From positions 124,001 to 188,000 of the forward strand of contig JAFLSR010000001.1 of assembly GCA_022510845.1 (NCBI GenBank): a stretch of 64,000 nt of DNA, written 5' to 3'. The notes under the pieces were generated by a model. That model did not search any database. It was given only the letters and a program-made list of their open reading frames with translations, and was not told the origin of the DNA. Position 1 is the first letter of the stretch. Every line of letters starts with the position of its first letter. The position numbers and the translations under genes are program-made. Positions 34,797 through 44,588 of this stretch are shown piece after piece. The DNA is from Treponema sp. (GTDB lineage Bacteria; Spirochaetota; Spirochaetia; Treponematales; Treponemataceae).

Positions 34797-34995
34797 TTTT
34801 TTTGTCTTGCAGAAGCGAAAGTCGCAAAGCTTCAAGTTTTGTGCTTTTCTTTTTTGAACCCCCTTGCGGAAGCGTAACGGTGCAGAAGGTACTCCAGCGG
34901 TAGCGAAAATTAGGGTGCCTCATCGTGTGAAACCTTGCGATCAGAAGCAGAAATTGCGAGCAAAAATTTTTCGCACGGAATTTTAAAATCGCCAT

Positions 34996-35913
34996 TCAAA
35001 AATAAATCAGCCTGTATTCCGTCGCATTTTCGAAGCCTGTTTTTTTGTACATCTCCACGACGGCACTTTTATTTTTCTTCACATAAAGCGAAGCGGATTT
35101 TTTTTCGGAAGCGAGCACGAGCAGAATGTGCTGAATCAAAATCGTCGCGAAGCCTTTCATGCGAAATTCAGGCAAAGTGTAAACACCGCCAAGCAGCGCG
35201 TAATTTTTTCCGCAAGCGGTAATCGCAGCCTTCGCCACAGGCTCGTCCTCGATTTGCAAATAAAAAATTCTTTGGCTTTGCAAATTCAATCTGAAACCAT
35301 CGCGCAGCAATTTTTCCGAAACATTGAAATTCGGCGGAATCACTTCTTCAAACTGATACGCGCGTTCCAAAGGAAAAAGTTTTTCTTCATCGCAAGGCGA
35401 AGCAAGAAAAATGCGAGACTGATTTTCGCCCGCGCTCAAAGAGGAATTCGCCTCCGCGCTTTTTTCTTGGGAAAAAGTTTTCTGCATCAAAAAATATTCG
35501 TTCGTGATTTTTGCGTGCACGGGATTTTTTTTGTTGCGAAAAATGTTTTTCAAAAAAAGCGAGCCAGTCACTTCGCCGTTTATGCAAAACGGTTTTTCGT
35601 CCGCAAAAAATTCATAGAACGCCGCCTGCGTTTCCTGACATAGAATTTTGTCAAGCGCGGTTTTATATTTCGTAAAAGGCAGGCAATGAAAAATCGTGCG
35701 GCGATTCCTAAAACAAAAAACGCCGCAAATTGAATTGCGGGGCATATTTTGCAAATCTTTTTCCGTGGATTCATTTTTTATCGCGTAGCAATTTTCCGCA
35801 CCATGCAAAATTTCATGCTCAAGATTCACGCATTCATTTTCAAACGGCGCAATAAAATTAAGCGCAGTTTCCCGCTCGCTTTCAGAGATGGCTTCGATTT
35901 TCATTTGCTTCAT
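34996..35913 (-). CDS. GNAT-family N-acetyltransferase
   Basis: The 305-residue protein has a C-terminal GNAT fold (about 210-305): RIFYLQIEDEPVAKAAIT, ALLGGVYTLPEFRMKGFATILIQHILLVLASEKK, with the acetyl-CoA loop RMKGFA in place of RxxGxG/A, then SLYVKKNKSAVVEMYKKTGFENATEYRLIYF. The N-terminal 200 residues hold a second, divergent half. The acceptor is unknown. The start may be 35913 or the next ATG at 35904; no ribosome binding site is clear. The 34797-34995 gap upstream of its stop holds no gene. Confidence 0.82.
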   Translation of the reverse strand: MKQMKIEAISESERETALNFIAPFENECVNLEHEILHGAENCYAIKNESTEKDLQNMPRNSICGVFCFRNRRTIFHCLPFTKYKTALDKILCQETQAAFYEFFADEKPFCINGEVTGSLFLKNIFRNKKNPVHAKITNEYFLMQKTFSQEKSAEANSSLSAGENQSRIFLASPCDEEKLFPLERAYQFEEVIPPNFNVSEKLLRDGFRLNLQSQRIFYLQIEDEPVAKAAITACGKNYALLGGVYTLPEFRMKGFATILIQHILLVLASEKKSASLYVKKNKSAVVEMYKKTGFENATEYRLIYF

Positions 35914-36089
35914 AACAGTTTAAAAAATTCGCGCTCACTGAATTTGCTTGTAAATACAAAATTGAATTTTATAAAACAATCCTACTAAAAATTCTGAAAA
36001 AATTCAAGGCGCAGTTTTCAAAAAGAATTTTTAAAAACTCAAACTCATTAAAAATACAATTTTCACTTTTGTATTTTTCGTTCGTATGA

Positions 36090-36095
36090 TATAAT
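36090..36095 (+). promoter_or_regulatory. -10 box of addB, leaderless type
   Basis: A perfect TATAAT ends 7 nt before the addB ATG at 36103. The -35 region (TTTTGT, 36067-36072, 17-nt spacing) is weak. Confidence 0.55.
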
Positions 36096-36102
36096 TTCCT
36101 TT

Positions 36103-39100
36103 ATGGAAAATGCATACCAAAAAATTTCGCAAACACAAATCGCAAAAATCCTAAAAGAAAACATTGCGGACACGAACGCAGTTTTTGTTTTTAACACGAG
36201 CGTCGCTGTGGACACTTGGACTGATTTCATAGTACAAATGGATGGATGCGATGACTGGCCAAAAACTTTGGCTACTTCAAGGTTTATCGCATGGGACCAG
36301 TTCAAAGGCGCGGCGGCAAGCGTCCAAGAAAAAGGCGCGCGTTCTATACCAGGGCTTTTGCGAAAACTTTTTGCGCGGAATCTTTTGGCAAAAATCAAAG
36401 AAGAAAAATCTCGCGCGCAAAATTCGGGCGGCGAAGCCCAGCCTTTTTTTGAACGGCTCATCAATCAAAATTACGCGGAAAACGCACTCGCGTTTACGGA
36501 CTGGCTTTCGCAGATTTTGCCTTCGCTCGGCTCGTGGCACAAATTGATGCTGCAAAAAAATATCATCACAAAAGATTCAGCCGAAAAAGAAAAATTGATA
36601 AGTGCACACGACACAAGCGAAAATCGCGACTACCTAAAACTCTATGAAACTTATTCAGATTTTTTGCTGAAAAAAAATCTTTTTGAACCGACTTGGCAAG
36701 AACTCAAATTCAATCCGCTCGACAAAAACCGCTACATAATTTTTTACCCTGAACTTTTGGACGACTATTTTGAATACCGCGAAATTTTGGAGGCGGAAGA
36801 AAAAAAAGGAAAACTGAACTTGATTCATTTGCAAAACGAATCGGAAAAAAACGGCAAAAAAATTTGCGCGAACTACTACACTTCAATGCGAGCCGAATTG
36901 CGGATGACCGCGCTGAAAATTCTGCGCGAAAACGCTGCGGGCATTCCATGGAATTGCATCGCAGTCAGCATTCCTAAAATCGAAGAATATCTTCCATACA
37001 TCGAGCGCGAATTGCAGTTGTACGACATTCCATTTGTAACAAGGGCTGGAACAATGCTCGGAAAAACGGGCGCGGGTTTGGCGTTTCGCAAAATGCAAGA
37101 ATGCTTTGCAAGCGGATTTGCATTTTCGCAAGTCCGCGCGTTTGCGCTCGACCACAATGTTCCGTGGAAAGATTCGAATCAAATGCAAACGCTCGTTCGG
37201 CTTGGCTCGGAATTAAAATGTTTTTTCCAGTACACTGATTCAAACAAAAAACTTGTAGACCCATGGCTGAAAGATTTGCCCGAAGCAAAAATGTTCCAAA
37301 ACGAAATTTATTTTGAAGCGCAAAAATTTTACAAGGAACTAAAAAATTCTGTGAGCGCGATTTGCCAAGCGAAGACCTTTGCGGCGATAAAAAAGAATTG
37401 GAGCGGCGCGGAAGGCTTTGAAGCGAAATTTTTCATCGAAAAAAAATCGATGTCGCAAAACGCGAACAACATTCTTTCGCGATGTATAAAAAAGTTGGAC
37501 GAACTAATCGCTTTGGAAAAAGATTTTCCCGAACTTTGCGGAAAAGAAATTTCGCATTTTGAATTTTTTTTGGAGGAAATCGAATCAACCCAATACAGCG
37601 AGCAAACTCAAAGCGAAGGAATATCGATTTTTCCGTACAAACTGAGCGCGATGGCGGCAATTCCGAGGCAGTTTGTTTTGAACGCGAGCCAAAGCGCAAT
37701 CACGGTGGAAAATCCGATTTTGAATTTTCTGCCCGCGCAAAGCCGCCGAATTTTGCTTGACGAAAAAAGCCTGCGAAATGATGAAAGTCAAAGTTACATC
37801 ATCGCCTACGACAAAACTGACGACTGCATTTTCAGCATCGCAGAAGAAACTTTGGGCGGATTTGCGATTCCATACGCCACGCTGACTACGCCCGAAAAGC
37901 CATGCGACTTTGACAAAGATTTGGACGATGAAGATTATTTCAAGCAGGAAAAAAAGTTTTTGCAAAAAAAATCAGAGGCAACTTTTTTTTCACCCGAATT
38001 ATTTCCGCAAAAAATTTCTGCGAAAATAAAAAATGGCTTTGACTTTTATTTTGCCGCAAATGGATTCGATTGCGATGCGAACAGCGATGGCGTTTCGCAA
38101 TTCGTGCATGAAGAAATTTTGGACCGCACTTCGCAGAACGGAAAAACAATCATTTCGCAAACCGCTATGAAGGCGTTTTTCCCCTGCCCGCGAAAATGGA
38201 TTTTCAAAAACATTTTGTCGCTCAAAGAAGACACGCTCTACACTGACATTTTCGAACGCTACGACGCGGGTTTGATAAACCACAAAATTTTGGAACTGTA
38301 TCTAAAGAAAACAACGCGGCTTCCGTTCACGGACGAAAAGACCAAGCGACTTTTCGATGAAGAAAAAATTCGCGAGCAAATTCAAAAAATTGTGCACGAC
38401 GGCACAGAGGAAATTTCTTCGGAAAACGAAGTCAAAAAAAATTTGCCGTTCGCCCAGTCGCGCTCATACACGCAAAGTTCTTTGGCGCAGGAAATTCTTC
38501 TTTCGCAAAGTGAAGTCTTCGTTGAGACAATAATAAATTTTTTGCGCTGGTTCTGCCAAAAAGAATTGTATGGCGGCTGGCAGATTCAAGATGTGGAAAA
38601 AAAATTGCGGGTCCAATTCGACAAAAATGAAGACATCATGCTCGATGGAAAAATCGATTGCATCCTTTCAAATGGCGAAGATTTTTCGATTGTAGATTTC
38701 AAAAATACCCGCGGCGCGATTCCAAACAGCAACCTCACTTTGGACGCATCTTGCCAAGAAGGAGATGAACTCGGCGATTTTCAAATGCCGATGTATTTCA
38801 AACTTTTGGAAGCGCACTCAAAAGATGAAATTTCGTCCGCACGCTTCGTCCCGATAAAAATCAACTCGTTCGCAGAAGAAGGCTTGGAAGTGATAATAAA
38901 AGAAGGTCGCGCCACAACAAAGCACGCCACACGCGAAGATTTTATGAATTTCACGATTCCGCTTTTTGATGAATATGTCGAAGAAATGTACGCCGCGATA
39001 CAGACTGGAAATTATTGCGTGCAAAATGTCAAGGCAAAAAATTGCGCGGGCGATGGCACGACACATGAATGCGATTATAAAATGATTTGCCGCACAAACT

Positions 39101-39153
39101 ACAATACGGCTGGAATCGCGATAGTTTCAGAATCCAGCGTGGAGGAAAAATGA
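36103..39153 (+). CDS. addB: AddB-like nuclease/helicase-inactivated subunit with Fe-S nuclease domain
   Basis: The 1016-residue protein is the partner of the next gene in a RecBCD-type DNA end-processing enzyme. The N-terminal two thirds have a divergent helicase-like fold without a clear Walker A. The C-terminal PD-(D/E)XK nuclease contains LDGKIDCILSNGEDFSIVDFKNT. Cysteines placed as for the AddB iron-sulphur cluster are in FFPCPRKWIF at the start of the nuclease domain and in NYCVQNVKAKNCAGDGTTHECDYKMIC at its end. It overlaps addA by 4 bp. Confidence 0.85.
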   Translation: MENAYQKISQTQIAKILKENIADTNAVFVFNTSVAVDTWTDFIVQMDGCDDWPKTLATSRFIAWDQFKGAAASVQEKGARSIPGLLRKLFARNLLAKIKEEKSRAQNSGGEAQPFFERLINQNYAENALAFTDWLSQILPSLGSWHKLMLQKNIITKDSAEKEKLISAHDTSENRDYLKLYETYSDFLLKKNLFEPTWQELKFNPLDKNRYIIFYPELLDDYFEYREILEAEEKKGKLNLIHLQNESEKNGKKICANYYTSMRAELRMTALKILRENAAGIPWNCIAVSIPKIEEYLPYIERELQLYDIPFVTRAGTMLGKTGAGLAFRKMQECFASGFAFSQVRAFALDHNVPWKDSNQMQTLVRLGSELKCFFQYTDSNKKLVDPWLKDLPEAKMFQNEIYFEAQKFYKELKNSVSAICQAKTFAAIKKNWSGAEGFEAKFFIEKKSMSQNANNILSRCIKKLDELIALEKDFPELCGKEISHFEFFLEEIESTQYSEQTQSEGISIFPYKLSAMAAIPRQFVLNASQSAITVENPILNFLPAQSRRILLDEKSLRNDESQSYIIAYDKTDDCIFSIAEETLGGFAIPYATLTTPEKPCDFDKDLDDEDYFKQEKKFLQKKSEATFFSPELFPQKISAKIKNGFDFYFAANGFDCDANSDGVSQFVHEEILDRTSQNGKTIISQTAMKAFFPCPRKWIFKNILSLKEDTLYTDIFERYDAGLINHKILELYLKKTTRLPFTDEKTKRLFDEEKIREQIQKIVHDGTEEISSENEVKKNLPFAQSRSYTQSSLAQEILLSQSEVFVETIINFLRWFCQKELYGGWQIQDVEKKLRVQFDKNEDIMLDGKIDCILSNGEDFSIVDFKNTRGAIPNSNLTLDASCQEGDELGDFQMPMYFKLLEAHSKDEISSARFVPIKINSFAEEGLEVIIKEGRATTKHATREDFMNFTIPLFDEYVEEMYAAIQTGNYCVQNVKAKNCAGDGTTHECDYKMICRTNYNTAGIAIVSESSVEEK

Positions 39154-42100
39154 TGGAAGTCGAAAAACTACTTGCAGAACCTTACCTTTCAAAAAAGCCC
39201 GACAGCGACCAAGCCAAAGTCGCCACCTCGCTTGAAAATACAATTGTAGCCGCGGGAGCCGGAAGCGGAAAAACCCAGACGCTTGCCACGCGCTTCGCAT
39301 ACCTTGTGATGTCGAACCCGGAAAATTCCGTTGAGTGGATTCTCACTTTGACATTCACGGAAAAAGCCGCTGGCGAAATGTATCGCCGCATTTACCTCAC
39401 TCTAAAAAAATTCGCAGAAGAACTTCCCGAATGCGCAGAAAAAAAACGTGCGCAAAACGCCATCGAAAATTTTTCCAAGGCGCACATTCAGACGCTCGAT
39501 TCGTTCAGCATGGAAATCGTAAAGCAGGCGGCAAACCTCTACGGAATCCGTCCCGATTTTTCCGTGGGCGCGAACGACACTTCAAGCGTAATACGCGAAC
39601 TCGCTTTTTCTTTCATAATGAAAAATCGCGAAGCAAAATCGATTCAATGGATAAGCGAGGCGGGAAAATTCCAAGATGTCGCGAAATATTTTTGCGAAGC
39701 CGCAGAAGAACACACTTCGCTCGCCGACTCGCTTTTGCAAAAGTGCGCCGTTTTCAAAGAAAGCCTTAAAAGGCAAGCGAATGAAATCGCAGAATTTTTT
39801 TCCAAAGCCGATTCGCCAATCGAACAAATTTTTGCAGGTGTTTCCGATTTAGAAGTTTCGCTGAACGAAACAAAATCAAAAGCGGCGGAAATCAAAAAAT
39901 TACAGAACGCAATGCAAAATTGGAATGCCGCAGACTTGCGCGCGCGAATTGAATCGCAAAAAATTCCAAACATCATTTCGGAAGAAGAAAAGGCAGTTGA
40001 ATGGGCGGCAAACGACGACACAAGGCGTTTCATTGATTTGCTCGGCGAACTTGATGTAAAGCCAAAAAACGGAAAAGGCACATCACAAGTGGCCGAATGC
40101 CATGAAAAACTTTTTGGCGAAAGCGGGGTGGCTCGCGACGCGCTCAACGCGATTGATTTCATTTTCAATTACAAAAATTTGCGCGAACTCTATTCGCTGC
40201 TTGATGATTTTGTCGAAGAAGTGAATTCATACAAACGTCAAAGCGGCTCGCTCACTTTTTTGGATTCAGCAAAATTGGCACTGCGCATTTTATACGACCA
40301 AGGCCAAATCCGAAAAGAGCAGCGCGACAATTTCAAAAAAATTATGATTGATGAATTCCAAGACAACAACAGCGCGAACCGCGATTTGCTTTTGCTGATT
40401 TCGCGCAAAAACGAAAACGGCGAACAACTTGTTCCAGACGAGCAAAAAGACATTTTGGAAATCACAGGCGAAATAATGCAAGACCGGCTTTTTTTTGTTG
40501 GCGATGAAAAGCAGTCGATTTATAAATTTCGCGGCGCGGATGTCGCCGTCTTCAATGAACTGAAAGATAAAATCGGCGGAAAAATTTTGCACATGTCGAA
40601 CAATTATCGCAGCGATGAAATTTTGCTCGATGAATTCAATAAATTTTTCGGTGCAATCGGCTTGCCTGAAAAATGCAAAGATTATTCTGTCTTTTCAGAA
40701 TCGAATTCCACAAAAAAAAGTTTCGAGGCGACTTACGACAACGATGCCGCGGCAAAATTTCCTCCAGCAAAAAAAGAGTTCCTCGAAAAAAATCCGCCTG
40801 AAGTAAGCGACGAATCGCCCCACAGAATTCATGCTTGCTTGTTGAACACAAGCGAAAAAAAAGCCGCCGAAAAAAAATCGTGCCTTTCTTCAAAAGAGTC
40901 GCGCATTTATTTTATCGCAAAAAAAATTTTGGAATTGCATTCTGGCGAACAAAAAATTCCGTTCAAAGATTTTGCGATTCTTTCAAAAAGCAGGACAGAC
41001 TATTCCGAATTCGCGCGGATTTTTTCTTTGCTGAACATTCCGTTTTCGCTGGACCAAGAAACAAATCTTTTTGCCGAAGCCCCGATGAACGACATCTATT
41101 CCGCACTGCGCCTTTGTGTTTATCCAGGCGACAGAAAATCTTACTGCGCGTTTTTGTGCTCGCCATTTTGCGGAATCGATTTGCCTGCCGCACAAACAAT
41201 CCTCGCGCTCACAAAAAAATCCGAGTCAGAAAAAGCGGATGCAAAACAAATAAACGCATTTGACGAAACATTGGAAAAAGAGATTTCCAAAAACATTTCA
41301 AAAAACGATTTCGAAAAATATTTGCACGCTAAAAATTTCTTCAACGAAATTCAAGACGAAGTTCTTCGCAAACCGCTCGCGCAAACCATCACGAAATTTT
41401 GGTATGAATGCGGCTATCGTTATGCGCCGCTTTGGACAAAGACACACGAATACAAAGACGGCGATTCTTCACGCACTTGGAAGCAGACAGAAAATTTTAT
41501 GGAAGAGCAATACGATTTGCTTTTTGAACTTGCCCGCATTGCCGACGCGCAAAACAAAGATGCCGCATGGTTCATCGACCAACTGAATATTTTGCAAGAA
41601 ACTTCCCGCGGCGAAAATGCCGAACTTGAATCAAAGGAAGTGAACTATCAAACCGAAAGAAAAGATGCCGTAAAAATTATGACGATCCACAAAAGCAAGG
41701 GTTTGGAATTTCCTTATGTTTTCATCTATGGCTGCGTGAGCGCAAAAAAGGGTTCGCAAAATTTTGAAGGGAAAATTTATGCCACAGAAAATTTTGCGCC
41801 GCTTGTGATTTACAATTCAATCAAAGAAAATTATTTTGCAAAAAAAGCCCAGCCTCTCGAAAATGAAAAATCTGCCGCCGAATTCAAACGCCTTGTTTAT
41901 GTCGCCACGACACGCGCCATAAACCACGCCTACATTGTCGGCGAATGGGCAAAAAACGAAAAGGGTTTGAGCGAATCGGCAAAAGAAAATTTGCTTTTGA
42001 ACATTTTTGATTTTTATGAAGAAAATCAAAATGACGCGCCGTTCGAATTCATAAAAATCGATTTGGCAGAAAAAGAGCAATTTCTCGCGCACACGAATTC

Positions 42101-42914
42101 GCATCCCGTGGACATCGAAACATACAACAAAATTCTTTGCGAACAAAATGCTTTTTACAATTCGCTTGAATCAGAAAAAATTATCACCACGCCAAAAGTT
42201 CCGCGCTTGCGCACTTCGCCGAGTGCGCTGGAAGAAAAGCCGCGTACAGAGCCTTCTGCCAGTTCTTCGCAAAAAGATGACGCGCAAGAACCGCCCGCAA
42301 GTTTTTCGTACCCGCAAATAAATTCTTTCGTCAATTCCAGCGCGCTTCCTAAAAACGAATACGGAACTTTGTTTCACAGTTTCATGGAAGCATGGAGCAA
42401 AAATCCGAACGAGTTTCTCCCGGAAAAAATCAACATTGAAAATTATTTTTTTGATGAATCGCTCGTTCAAAAAATTTCCGATGCGAACAAAAAAATTCTG
42501 CTTGAAACTTTTTGCGAAATTTTAAAGACCTTCATCGAATCCAAAGAAAAAAATCCCGCGCTCGATGCCCTGCAAAACAAGCGCGATTTTTTTGCCGAAT
42601 ACAAATTCAAAACGAAAATCCATTCGTATATTTTTTCAGGAACAATTGACGCGCTTTTTGAAAACGCCGATGGAAGTTACACCGTGCTCGACTACAAAAC
42701 CGATTCCGTTCCAAACGAAAAAATTTATTACAACCAAATCGGCTGCTACCAAAAAGTCGCGGCGGATTTGTTCACATCGGGCGACACAAGCAAAGTCCGC
42801 TGCCTGCTGTTTTTTGCGGAAAACGGCGAATTCATCGACATAACAGAAAATGCGCGGGCGGCATTCGAAAAATTGACCGATGAAAAAATCGCAAAAATTC
42901 TCTCGGAGAAATAA
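39150..42914 (+). CDS. addA: AddA-like UvrD-family helicase-nuclease
   Basis: The 1254-residue protein unwinds and degrades DNA from double-strand ends before RecA loading. It has SF1A helicase motifs: Walker A AAGAGSGKTQTLATRFA, TFTEKAAGEMYRRI, IMIDEFQDNNSANRDLL, FVGDEKQSIYKFRGA, MTIHKSKGLEFPYVFI, and RLVYVATTRAINHAY. The C-terminal nuclease shows YGTLFHSFME and GTIDALFENADGSYTVLDYKTD. GGAGG precedes ATGATG, whose first ATG at 39150 overlaps the addB stop. Confidence 0.92.
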   Translation: MMEVEKLLAEPYLSKKPDSDQAKVATSLENTIVAAGAGSGKTQTLATRFAYLVMSNPENSVEWILTLTFTEKAAGEMYRRIYLTLKKFAEELPECAEKKRAQNAIENFSKAHIQTLDSFSMEIVKQAANLYGIRPDFSVGANDTSSVIRELAFSFIMKNREAKSIQWISEAGKFQDVAKYFCEAAEEHTSLADSLLQKCAVFKESLKRQANEIAEFFSKADSPIEQIFAGVSDLEVSLNETKSKAAEIKKLQNAMQNWNAADLRARIESQKIPNIISEEEKAVEWAANDDTRRFIDLLGELDVKPKNGKGTSQVAECHEKLFGESGVARDALNAIDFIFNYKNLRELYSLLDDFVEEVNSYKRQSGSLTFLDSAKLALRILYDQGQIRKEQRDNFKKIMIDEFQDNNSANRDLLLLISRKNENGEQLVPDEQKDILEITGEIMQDRLFFVGDEKQSIYKFRGADVAVFNELKDKIGGKILHMSNNYRSDEILLDEFNKFFGAIGLPEKCKDYSVFSESNSTKKSFEATYDNDAAAKFPPAKKEFLEKNPPEVSDESPHRIHACLLNTSEKKAAEKKSCLSSKESRIYFIAKKILELHSGEQKIPFKDFAILSKSRTDYSEFARIFSLLNIPFSLDQETNLFAEAPMNDIYSALRLCVYPGDRKSYCAFLCSPFCGIDLPAAQTILALTKKSESEKADAKQINAFDETLEKEISKNISKNDFEKYLHAKNFFNEIQDEVLRKPLAQTITKFWYECGYRYAPLWTKTHEYKDGDSSRTWKQTENFMEEQYDLLFELARIADAQNKDAAWFIDQLNILQETSRGENAELESKEVNYQTERKDAVKIMTIHKSKGLEFPYVFIYGCVSAKKGSQNFEGKIYATENFAPLVIYNSIKENYFAKKAQPLENEKSAAEFKRLVYVATTRAINHAYIVGEWAKNEKGLSESAKENLLLNIFDFYEENQNDAPFEFIKIDLAEKEQFLAHTNSHPVDIETYNKILCEQNAFYNSLESEKIITTPKVPRLRTSPSALEEKPRTEPSASSSQKDDAQEPPASFSYPQINSFVNSSALPKNEYGTLFHSFMEAWSKNPNEFLPEKINIENYFFDESLVQKISDANKKILLETFCEILKTFIESKEKNPALDALQNKRDFFAEYKFKTKIHSYIFSGTIDALFENADGSYTVLDYKTDSVPNEKIYYNQIGCYQKVAADLFTSGDTSKVRCLLFFAENGEFIDITENARAAFEKLTDEKIAKILSEK

Positions 42915-42965
42915 CTCGGCGCGACGGCGTATTTACCCCCCTCCCTACACACTCCCCTCCTCCCA

Positions 42966-43064
42966 AAAATCGTGGCAGCAAAAAAGCTCGCGATTTTTCA
43001 CTTCTCCACAAAATCGCATTTTTAGATATTTTCAGAAACTGATATTTTTGAAAATATCTAAAAA
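42966..43064. repeat. B- and A-like hairpins in the gap after addA
   Basis: AAAAATCG...CGATTTTT (42966-42995) resembles module B. A 46-bp A-type inverted repeat at 43019-43064 pairs TTTTTAGATATTTTCA with TGAAAATATCTAAAA around an ACTGAT tip. The rest of 42915-43221 is A+T-rich with no gene seen. Confidence 0.55.
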
Positions 43065-43221
43065 CTATTACAGTAACCCTATATACTTTTATAAAATATA
43101 CCGCAAAAAACAAAGCCACTACTACCATTATTACAGTATGTATATACACTTTTATAAAACGCCATAAAACTGCAATGCGATTCGCCATCAAAAAAAAAGT
43201 TAAAAGAAATTATTTTTTTAT

Positions 43222-43250
43222 TTGCATTATTTTAAAAACGGATTTATACT
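43222..43250 (+). promoter_or_regulatory. Promoter of the DUF1508 gene
   Basis: TTGCAT (43222-43227), a 17-nt spacer and TATACT (43245-43250) are followed by AAAGGAGAC before the ATG at 43282. Confidence 0.75.
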
Positions 43251-43281
43251 ATTTATATAAATCAATTTAAAGGAGACTTCC

Positions 43282-43776
43282 ATGGGAAAGTATGTAATCG
43301 CAAAAACAAAGACTGGATTTAAATTCAATCTTGAAGCGGCAAACGGCCAGGTGATTTGCACATCGCAATCATACACAACAAAAGTAGGTTGCAAAAAGGC
43401 AATCGAAAGCCTGCAAAAAATCGCCAAGGCACCGATTGAGGATCAGACCGTAAGAGGCTATGTCGAAGAAAAAAAGCCTAAGTACGAAGTCTATCAAGAC
43501 AGGAAAAAGGAATACCGATTCCGCCTGATTGCGTCCAACGGCAAGAACATTGTTTCGGGCGAAAGCTACACAACATTGCAGGCATGCAAATCTGGAATCT
43601 TGTCCATTCAGAGCAACGCAACTTCAGAAATCGTGGACAGTTCAGTGGCAGAAAAAAAACCGGCTGCGAAAAAGCCTGCGGCAAAAAAAGCAACGGCTAC
43701 CGCAAAGAAACCGGCTACAAAAAAGCCAGCCGCTACAAAAAAAACTGCCGCTAAAAAGCCGGCTGCGAAAAAATAA
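43282..43776 (+). CDS. Tandem DUF1508 (YegP-like) protein with a histone-H1-like Lys/Ala tail
   Basis: The 164-residue protein has two copies of the roughly 50-residue YegP/DUF1508 fold: FKFNLEAANGQVICTSQSYTTKVGCKKAIESLQ, and YRFRLIASNGKNIVSGESYTTLQACKSGILSIQ. The last 44 residues consist almost wholly of K, A, P and T in repeats such as AAKKPAAKK, like histone H1 or chlamydial Hc tails. DUF1508 has no agreed function. The tail should bind nucleic acid by charge. The strong promoter and ribosome binding site suggest high expression. Tail length may vary between strains because the DNA is repetitive. Confidence 0.85.
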   Translation: MGKYVIAKTKTGFKFNLEAANGQVICTSQSYTTKVGCKKAIESLQKIAKAPIEDQTVRGYVEEKKPKYEVYQDRKKEYRFRLIASNGKNIVSGESYTTLQACKSGILSIQSNATSEIVDSSVAEKKPAAKKPAAKKATATAKKPATKKPAATKKTAAKKPAAKK

Positions 43777-43928
43777 TTTTGTTTTTGAAAAACGCCTTGC
43801 GTAAAGCGGACTGCTCAAAAGCCCGCGCACAACAATACGCAAGCCGTGTGCTAGCAAAGATCGTTGCCAGCATTTATTGCATCAAACTCGTTTGGTAGTT
43901 TGCCGTATTTTCCGCTTTGAAGAATTCA

Positions 43929-43966
43929 TTTTATCCAGTGAAAATCATTTTTTTCACTGGATAAAA
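43929..43966. terminator. Bidirectional hairpin between the DUF1508 and groES genes
   Basis: A 16-bp perfect stem (TTTTATCCAGTGAAAA/TTTTCACTGGATAAAA) with a TCATTT loop lies between the convergent genes. T-rich sequence follows on both sides, so it may end both transcripts. Confidence 0.6.
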
Positions 43967-43983
43967 TTTTATCAAGAAAAGAT

Positions 43984-44259
43984 TTATTTTGTGATTGTCG
44001 CGATGATGTCGCTCATTTTTACTATGAGATATTCTTCGCCATCGATTTTGATTTGCGTGCCAGAATATTTATCGTACATAATGCGATCACCGACTTTTAC
44101 CGTAACTGGATCTTTTTCAGTTCCAGGACCTACGGCTTCAACTATGGCAGTTTGAGTTTTTTCCTGCGCTGCGTCCGGAATTATGATTCCCGAGGCGGTT
44201 TTTGTTTCGGCTTTGTCGGCTTTGAGCAAAACGCGGTCTGCTAAAGGCTTTACTTTCAT
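43984..44259 (-). CDS. groES: Co-chaperonin GroES
   Basis: The 91-residue protein forms the heptameric lid of GroEL. It has VKPLADRVLLKADKAETKTASGIIIPDAAQEKTQ with the mobile loop, VVEAVGPG-like IVEAVGPGT, VKVGDRIMYDKYSGTQIKIDGEEYLIVKMSDIIATI. AGAGGAC precedes the ATG. No groEL follows and no CIRCE inverted repeat is visible upstream, so the gene stands alone and is not under classical HrcA control. Confidence 0.96.
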   Translation of the reverse strand: MKVKPLADRVLLKADKAETKTASGIIIPDAAQEKTQTAIVEAVGPGTEKDPVTVKVGDRIMYDKYSGTQIKIDGEEYLIVKMSDIIATITK

Positions 44260-44315
44260 TTTATGTCCTCTATCGAAAATAAGAATTGCAAGTTTTCAAC
44301 GAAAACCTTTTTTTA

Positions 44316-44344
44316 AACATATAAAATTTTTGCCGAAAAGTCAA
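44316..44344 (-). promoter_or_regulatory. groES promoter
   Basis: On the minus strand TTGACT (44344-44339), a 17-nt spacer and TATGTT (44321-44316) give a leader of about 50 nt. The remainder of 44345-44588 holds a CTAGTTTCGC...GCGAAACTAG hairpin (about 44470-44492) and no gene. Confidence 0.6.
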
Positions 44345-44588
44345 CATACGAAAAAGAAAAAACTTGTCGATGGGAAAAAGATTGTATTCCTCAATTTTCA
44401 AAGTTTTCAAAAATTTTAATTTCCGAAAACATTTTTTTCTGAAGCCCCTTACGATTGTTTTTCTTCGCTAGTTTCGCTTTGCGAAACTAGTTAAGCAACT
44501 TGTTGCGACCAGACGCTAGCCCAGCGAAAATTCTCGTTCCGCATTGTAATGAAAGTCGCGCGATTTTTCAGGCAAAACGCCGCGCGTC

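Noticed and set aside
34797..34995. tRNA-like gene between proB and the GNAT gene
   Set aside because: No cloverleaf with a GTTCRA-type T arm and paired acceptor stem could be drawn.
42935..42965. C-rich stretch after addA as a phase-variation tract
   Set aside because: The C runs are short (up to about six) and interrupted, and they lie after the gene with no obvious effect on a frame or promoter.
44260..44420. CIRCE element before groES
   Set aside because: The TTAGCACTC-N9-GAGTGCTAA inverted repeat is absent.
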